A stretch of DNA of 64,000 nt from Macrocystis pyrifera (Eukaryota > Sar > Phaeophyceae > Laminariales > Laminariaceae), in assembly GCA_031763025.1 (NCBI GenBank), contig JASSKH010000010.1, positions 3,591,901 through 3,655,900 on the forward strand, written 5' to 3'. Positions 61,192-64,000 of this stretch are shown here, piece by piece (position 1 is the stretch's first letter; every line of letters begins with the position of its first letter). The position numbers and the translations under genes are program-made. The notes under the pieces were generated by a model. It searched no databases. It saw nothing but the letters and a program-made list of their open reading frames with translations, and was not told the DNA's origin.

Positions 61192-62169
61192 CTGTATCGC
61201 AGTGCCCACATAAAAATCGTGATTTCGGGCGATTGTGTAAAATCTCGAGAACCACTGGAAGCACCTCTACCTCTGAGTTTTTTCCTGTACGACATTTCGT
61301 ACATTTCGATTTGCCACAGCTCCAGCTGTAGTGTCGATCCCGATGTCTCCCGCCCTGCAAAATACTCTTCGGTGCATTCACCACAGCGTGACAAAGCGGC
61401 AGAAAATACCCTGTCCTCTAAGGGGCGCGACCTCGTCGACGAAGTTTGAAAATTTGGTTCCAGGTTTTTGTTGTAGTACTACTGGACCATAAACACTTCT
61501 TCTTTACAGCTCAAAAACGAGTACCTGGTATTAATATTAATAGTTTTCTCTAAAGATATACCAGCACCGGTCCGTACCTACATATAGGAACCATTATTGT
61601 TCACTAATATTCAATGAAAATGGTCTCTTAAGTTTAGGGACACAGTGGTATGCCAGGTATACGAGTAGCTTGCCAGTACTCGCATACATACAGCAGCGAG
61701 AAATAAACGACTGCGTTTTGGCACACATTTCTTTGAGCTGTGAGGCACACTTCGGAGGCCGATTACGGCGTCTTCGGCATCGATCCCGATGTAATACCTT
61801 GGTTGGTTGTATGCAAGAGCACAGCAGTAAATAGTCCTGCGCGATTTTCTCCACGTTTTTTCCACCGGCGACCTCGGCCGTGAAGATTGTCTAAACAGGC
61901 GGCGCATTCTTCTCGACCGGAGCTGCTAGCAATAGTTGCTTCCAGTTGCGGATAACCGAATATACCCAACTCTAGGAGGACCAAGCGCCATCAGGCTACC
62001 CAAAACAGGTCTCTGCGCGTGGTGTGTCATTTGAGGGGCTCTGTGGGGAGCACGGTGTCTGTGAAAAAGGCCTTGTGAGGGGCTGATGTTGACCCAACCC
62101 CGCATTCCATAAATTGGGCGCTGTTTGATTCTTGTTCATTCTTGCTTGGTTCTGTGAGCAGTGCAACAC
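61192..62169. mobile_element. Family B hAT-like element, copy 2 (~980 bp)
   Basis: Left end CTGTATCGCAGTGCCCAC, right end GTGAGCAGTGCAACACC. Shared with copy 1 at 3909: CTGGAAGCACCTCTACCTC, GTTTGAAAATTTGGTTCCAG, CCTCGGCCGTGAAGATTGTC and GAGGACCAAGCGCCA. No transposase. No nested element in this copy. Confidence 0.75.
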
Positions 62170-62869
62170 CTGTCACGTCGATTGTTTTGGAATTAAATGC
62201 GTTTTTTCATCCGAGTCAAAGATGTCAGGAGACATGTCAGTGTCAAGCTGTCTGTCTGTCAATGCAAGGCAAATCTATCTGTCTAGACATATGTTCCCTA
62301 CCCCCCCCCTGGTAGAAAAAGCCTCACCACATATGTAGAAACCCCTGCTTTTTTTTTATGCGCGGCTGATTTGCTCGTTTTATGTGGAGCTTATTTTAAA
62401 TACCGAGATTCTGCGATTCAATTGCTTTTTTCTGTAGATCGGACTCGGAAATGTATCAAAATGCCGAAAAAAAAAAAAATACAGGAAAACACACGACTTT
62501 CGACAATATTCTAAGGCGTTTCCGGAAGCACGGGTATTTTTCTTAGCGTCCCCGGTTATTGGCTGTCAAGGCCGTCTGTCGAGACATTTGCCTTGACGGT
62601 GTCTGTCAAGGGGTCAAAGTGCTGTCTCCCGACATCTTTCATCCGAGTGGTACGGTCTATATATATGGGGGTGTGGTATTCAACGTACGGGGTGAAACAC
62701 GCCGTCGTATACAGTAGACCCGGTACGTTGGCATTTCACTTGCTTTACCTCGCAAGATTCGTTTGCGATCATTTTTTCGTTGTCTCTGTCCCACAGCAGG
62801 AGTTTGCGACTACAGCACCTGTATACGTCTCTCTTTAGACATGTAATCAGGACATCACAGAACTTGTAT
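62170..62869. other. Stretch with repeats of a GTCAAGG / CTGTCTGTCAAGGGG type
   Basis: CTGTCTGTCAAGGGGTCAAAG (62600) and AAAGATGTCAGGAGACATG (62217) recur at 24990 and 23911, flanking family I there. No gene supported. Confidence 0.4.
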
Positions 62870-62950
62870 CTCTCTATTATAGGATTGAAGAATCGGCACG
62901 GACACTGGTTGCGCTGGATGTCGACGGGTAGAAATAACAACACACACACT
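62870..62950 (-). repeat. ~120-bp dispersed module (see 23190)
   Basis: GAATCGGCACGGACACTGG and GGATGTCGACGGGTAGAAAT, inverse of the copies at 23190 and 23980. Confidence 0.6.
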
Positions 62951-63312
62951 ACAGCAGTACGTGCACGTACAGCAGTGGGGGTCCCACTATATAGTTCGGC
63001 GGGTCGGTCAGGCGAGCCTAACCGCACTCAAGTGGGACCCCACCCTAAACCGGTTTAGTGCGGTTTGAGGCTACCCTGCATCGTGCCGGTGGCACATTCG
63101 CGTGGTGATCATGGCCACCAGGGCCCCCCTATGACACCTGCCGTACAGCAGTATACTTGGGGACGCATTGATTTTTTTTGCACGCATTGTCCACGTGCTC
63201 GTTATTATCAGGTATAGGGAACCAACATGCACCCACAGCAGCAGCAGTGCTCGGCCGCAAAGCACGCATCCGTCATCACCCACGTGGCTATACAGGCCGA
63301 ACGTAGTATTAG
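62951..63312. other. Stretch with no supported gene
   Basis: Contains AGTGGGGGTCCCACT and AAGTGGGACCCCACCCTAAAC palindromes near 62970-63055. Nothing else recognised. Confidence 0.3.
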
Positions 63313-63423
63313 TACTACGGGGGACCATAGTTAACAGGACCTATGGCGTAAATAAAATCCTACATATTTAGGTATTTTTACTAACAATATTTGGTCCTGT
63401 TAACTATGGACCCCCGTAATAGT
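63313..63423. mobile_element. Family A MITE, cluster copy 1
   Basis: TACTACGGGGGACCATAGTT to CTATGGACCCCCGTAATAGT. Confidence 0.85.
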
Positions 63424-63453
63424 ATTACGGGGGACCATAGTAAATAGGACCAA
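63422..63453. mobile_element. Family A MITE, left end only
   Basis: TATTACGGGGGACCATAGTA and AATAGGACCAAAC, then cut by the next copy. It shares a TA with the copy before it. Confidence 0.8.
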
Positions 63454-63564
63454 ACTATTACGGGGGTCCATAGTTAACAGGACCAAATATTGTTAGTAAA
63501 AATAGGTAAATATATAGGTTTTTGTGTGTGCCGTAGGTCCCATTTACTATGGTCCTCCGTAATA
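63454..63564. mobile_element. Family A MITE, cluster copy 3
   Basis: TATTACGGGGGTCCATAGTT to CTATGGTCCTCCGTAATAG. It is inserted in the truncated copy at 63422. Confidence 0.85.
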
Positions 63565-63695
63565 GTACAGCATAGGCCCTTCGTATTGCAGTATTGAAGG
63601 CTCGCCTCAGTGGGCGTTAGCTCCTTTCGGACTACAATCAGTCCCCTTTTCGGCACAGCTTGCTCGGAATAAGAGGCAAAATACGTGTGCCTGTT

Positions 63696-63785
63696 GTATT
63701 ACGGGGGGCATAGTAAATAGGACCAAATACTGCTGTTAGTAAAAATAGGGAAGTGCATAGGTTTTTGTGTGGTCCCTCGTAATAG
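63696..63785. mobile_element. Family A MITE with internal deletion
   Basis: TATTACGGGGGGCATAGTAA at the left; the right end is shortened to GTGTGGTCCCTCGTAATAG. Confidence 0.8.
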
Positions 63786-63880
63786 TGCAGCACTAAAATT
63801 TCGTTGAGGCCCGCATTAATGCATGCCTGGTAGTAAAACAAAGTTAAGGCACGCTTCGAGGCTCATGCACGCACGTTTCG

Positions 63881-64000
63881 GGGCGGGGCGGGGGGGGGGG
63901 GGGGGGGGGGAGGGTGTACTCATTGTCATGCATGGCCGTAGTCGTATGACCATAGACCCCCTCGCATCCCCACAATGCCGGGACGGAGCACGTCGGGTTT
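63881..64000 (-). repeat. Family F repeat, 3' part, cut by window end
   Basis: G tract (63881-63914), then GGGTGTACTCATTGTCATGC, ATGGCCGTAGTCGTATGACC and GGACGGAGCACGTCGGGTTT. Reverse orientation. Confidence 0.85.

Noticed and set aside
61091-61449. Host gene at 61.1-61.4 kb
   Set aside because: The sequence is shared with the 3909 element, so it belongs to the family B transposon.
22724-63785. Recurring short frames with LLRGTIVNRTYGTH-like peptides
   Set aside because: They are translations of the family A MITE ends and appear wherever it occurs. Non-coding.

Overview
This window looks like nuclear DNA of a eukaryote with large, spliced, repeat-filled genes, most likely a photosynthetic stramenopile such as a brown alga (Ectocarpus-like). 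That is an inference. The support is GT-AG introns of 0.4-2.3 kb with matching phases, GC-rich exons in a less GC-rich background, interstitial CCCTAA telomere-type repeats, and gag/integrase and Helitron Rep sequences of a protist type. No operons, ribosome binding sites or other prokaryotic signals were found.

Coding content is sparse. Four loci have good or fair support. (1) The 3' part of an aldo/keto reductase gene on the + strand has exons 592-794 and 3108-3598; its 2.3-kb intron holds a minisatellite and a Harbinger-like element. (2) A three-exon + strand gene at 12715-15865 encodes a 304-residue orphan protein with an N-terminal hydrophobic segment; its second intron holds a 0.65-kb degenerate CCCTTA array. 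(3) A decayed Helitron Rep gene runs from about 44584 to 49448 (+). It is interrupted by a 2,377-bp LTR retrotransposon with identical 230-bp LTRs and runs into a RING-like half motif and two further exons, up to 50134. (4) A tentative - strand gene has exon-like blocks near 59134-58927, 56795-56617 and 55862-55626. A rearranged Ty3/Gypsy-type pol remnant lies at 40490-41142 (-). Several single candidate exons are listed at low confidence.

Most of the rest is a dense, nested set of small transposable elements, several defined here by comparing copies within the window. Family A is a ~105-bp MITE with about 14 copies. Family B is a ~1-kb hAT-like element with 2 copies, one split by a 1,326-bp hAT-like element with a perfect 8-bp target duplication. 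Family C is a 0.26-0.32-kb TIR element. Family D is a ~145-bp core found inside foldback arms built from different short palindromes. Family E is an element carrying (GGGTC)n. Family F is a dispersed repeat ending in poly-C. Family G has the CAGCTGTGAGTTCGACTG inverted repeat and tandem units. Family H holds tRNA-like half palindromes. Family I is a 0.95-kb inverted pair. Family J is GATC-rich and often hosts family A. There are also a TTAA-flanked piggyBac-like MITE family, a tRNA-derived SINE, a possible TRIM, minisatellites, microsatellites and long poly-C/poly-G runs.

Region by region: 1-3.6 kb, AKR gene; 3.9-6.3 kb, nested hAT-like elements; 9.5-10.9 kb, TRIM and first foldback cluster; 11.8-16.1 kb, family F copies and the orphan gene; 17.6-22.4 kb, palindromic foldback cluster, telomere-like blocks and family G; 22.4-43 kb, mosaic of MITEs, minisatellites, SINE and repeat pairs; 43-50.1 kb, family I then the Helitron with its nested retrotransposon; 50-64 kb, mosaic with the - strand exons, ending in a cluster of family A copies and a family F copy.
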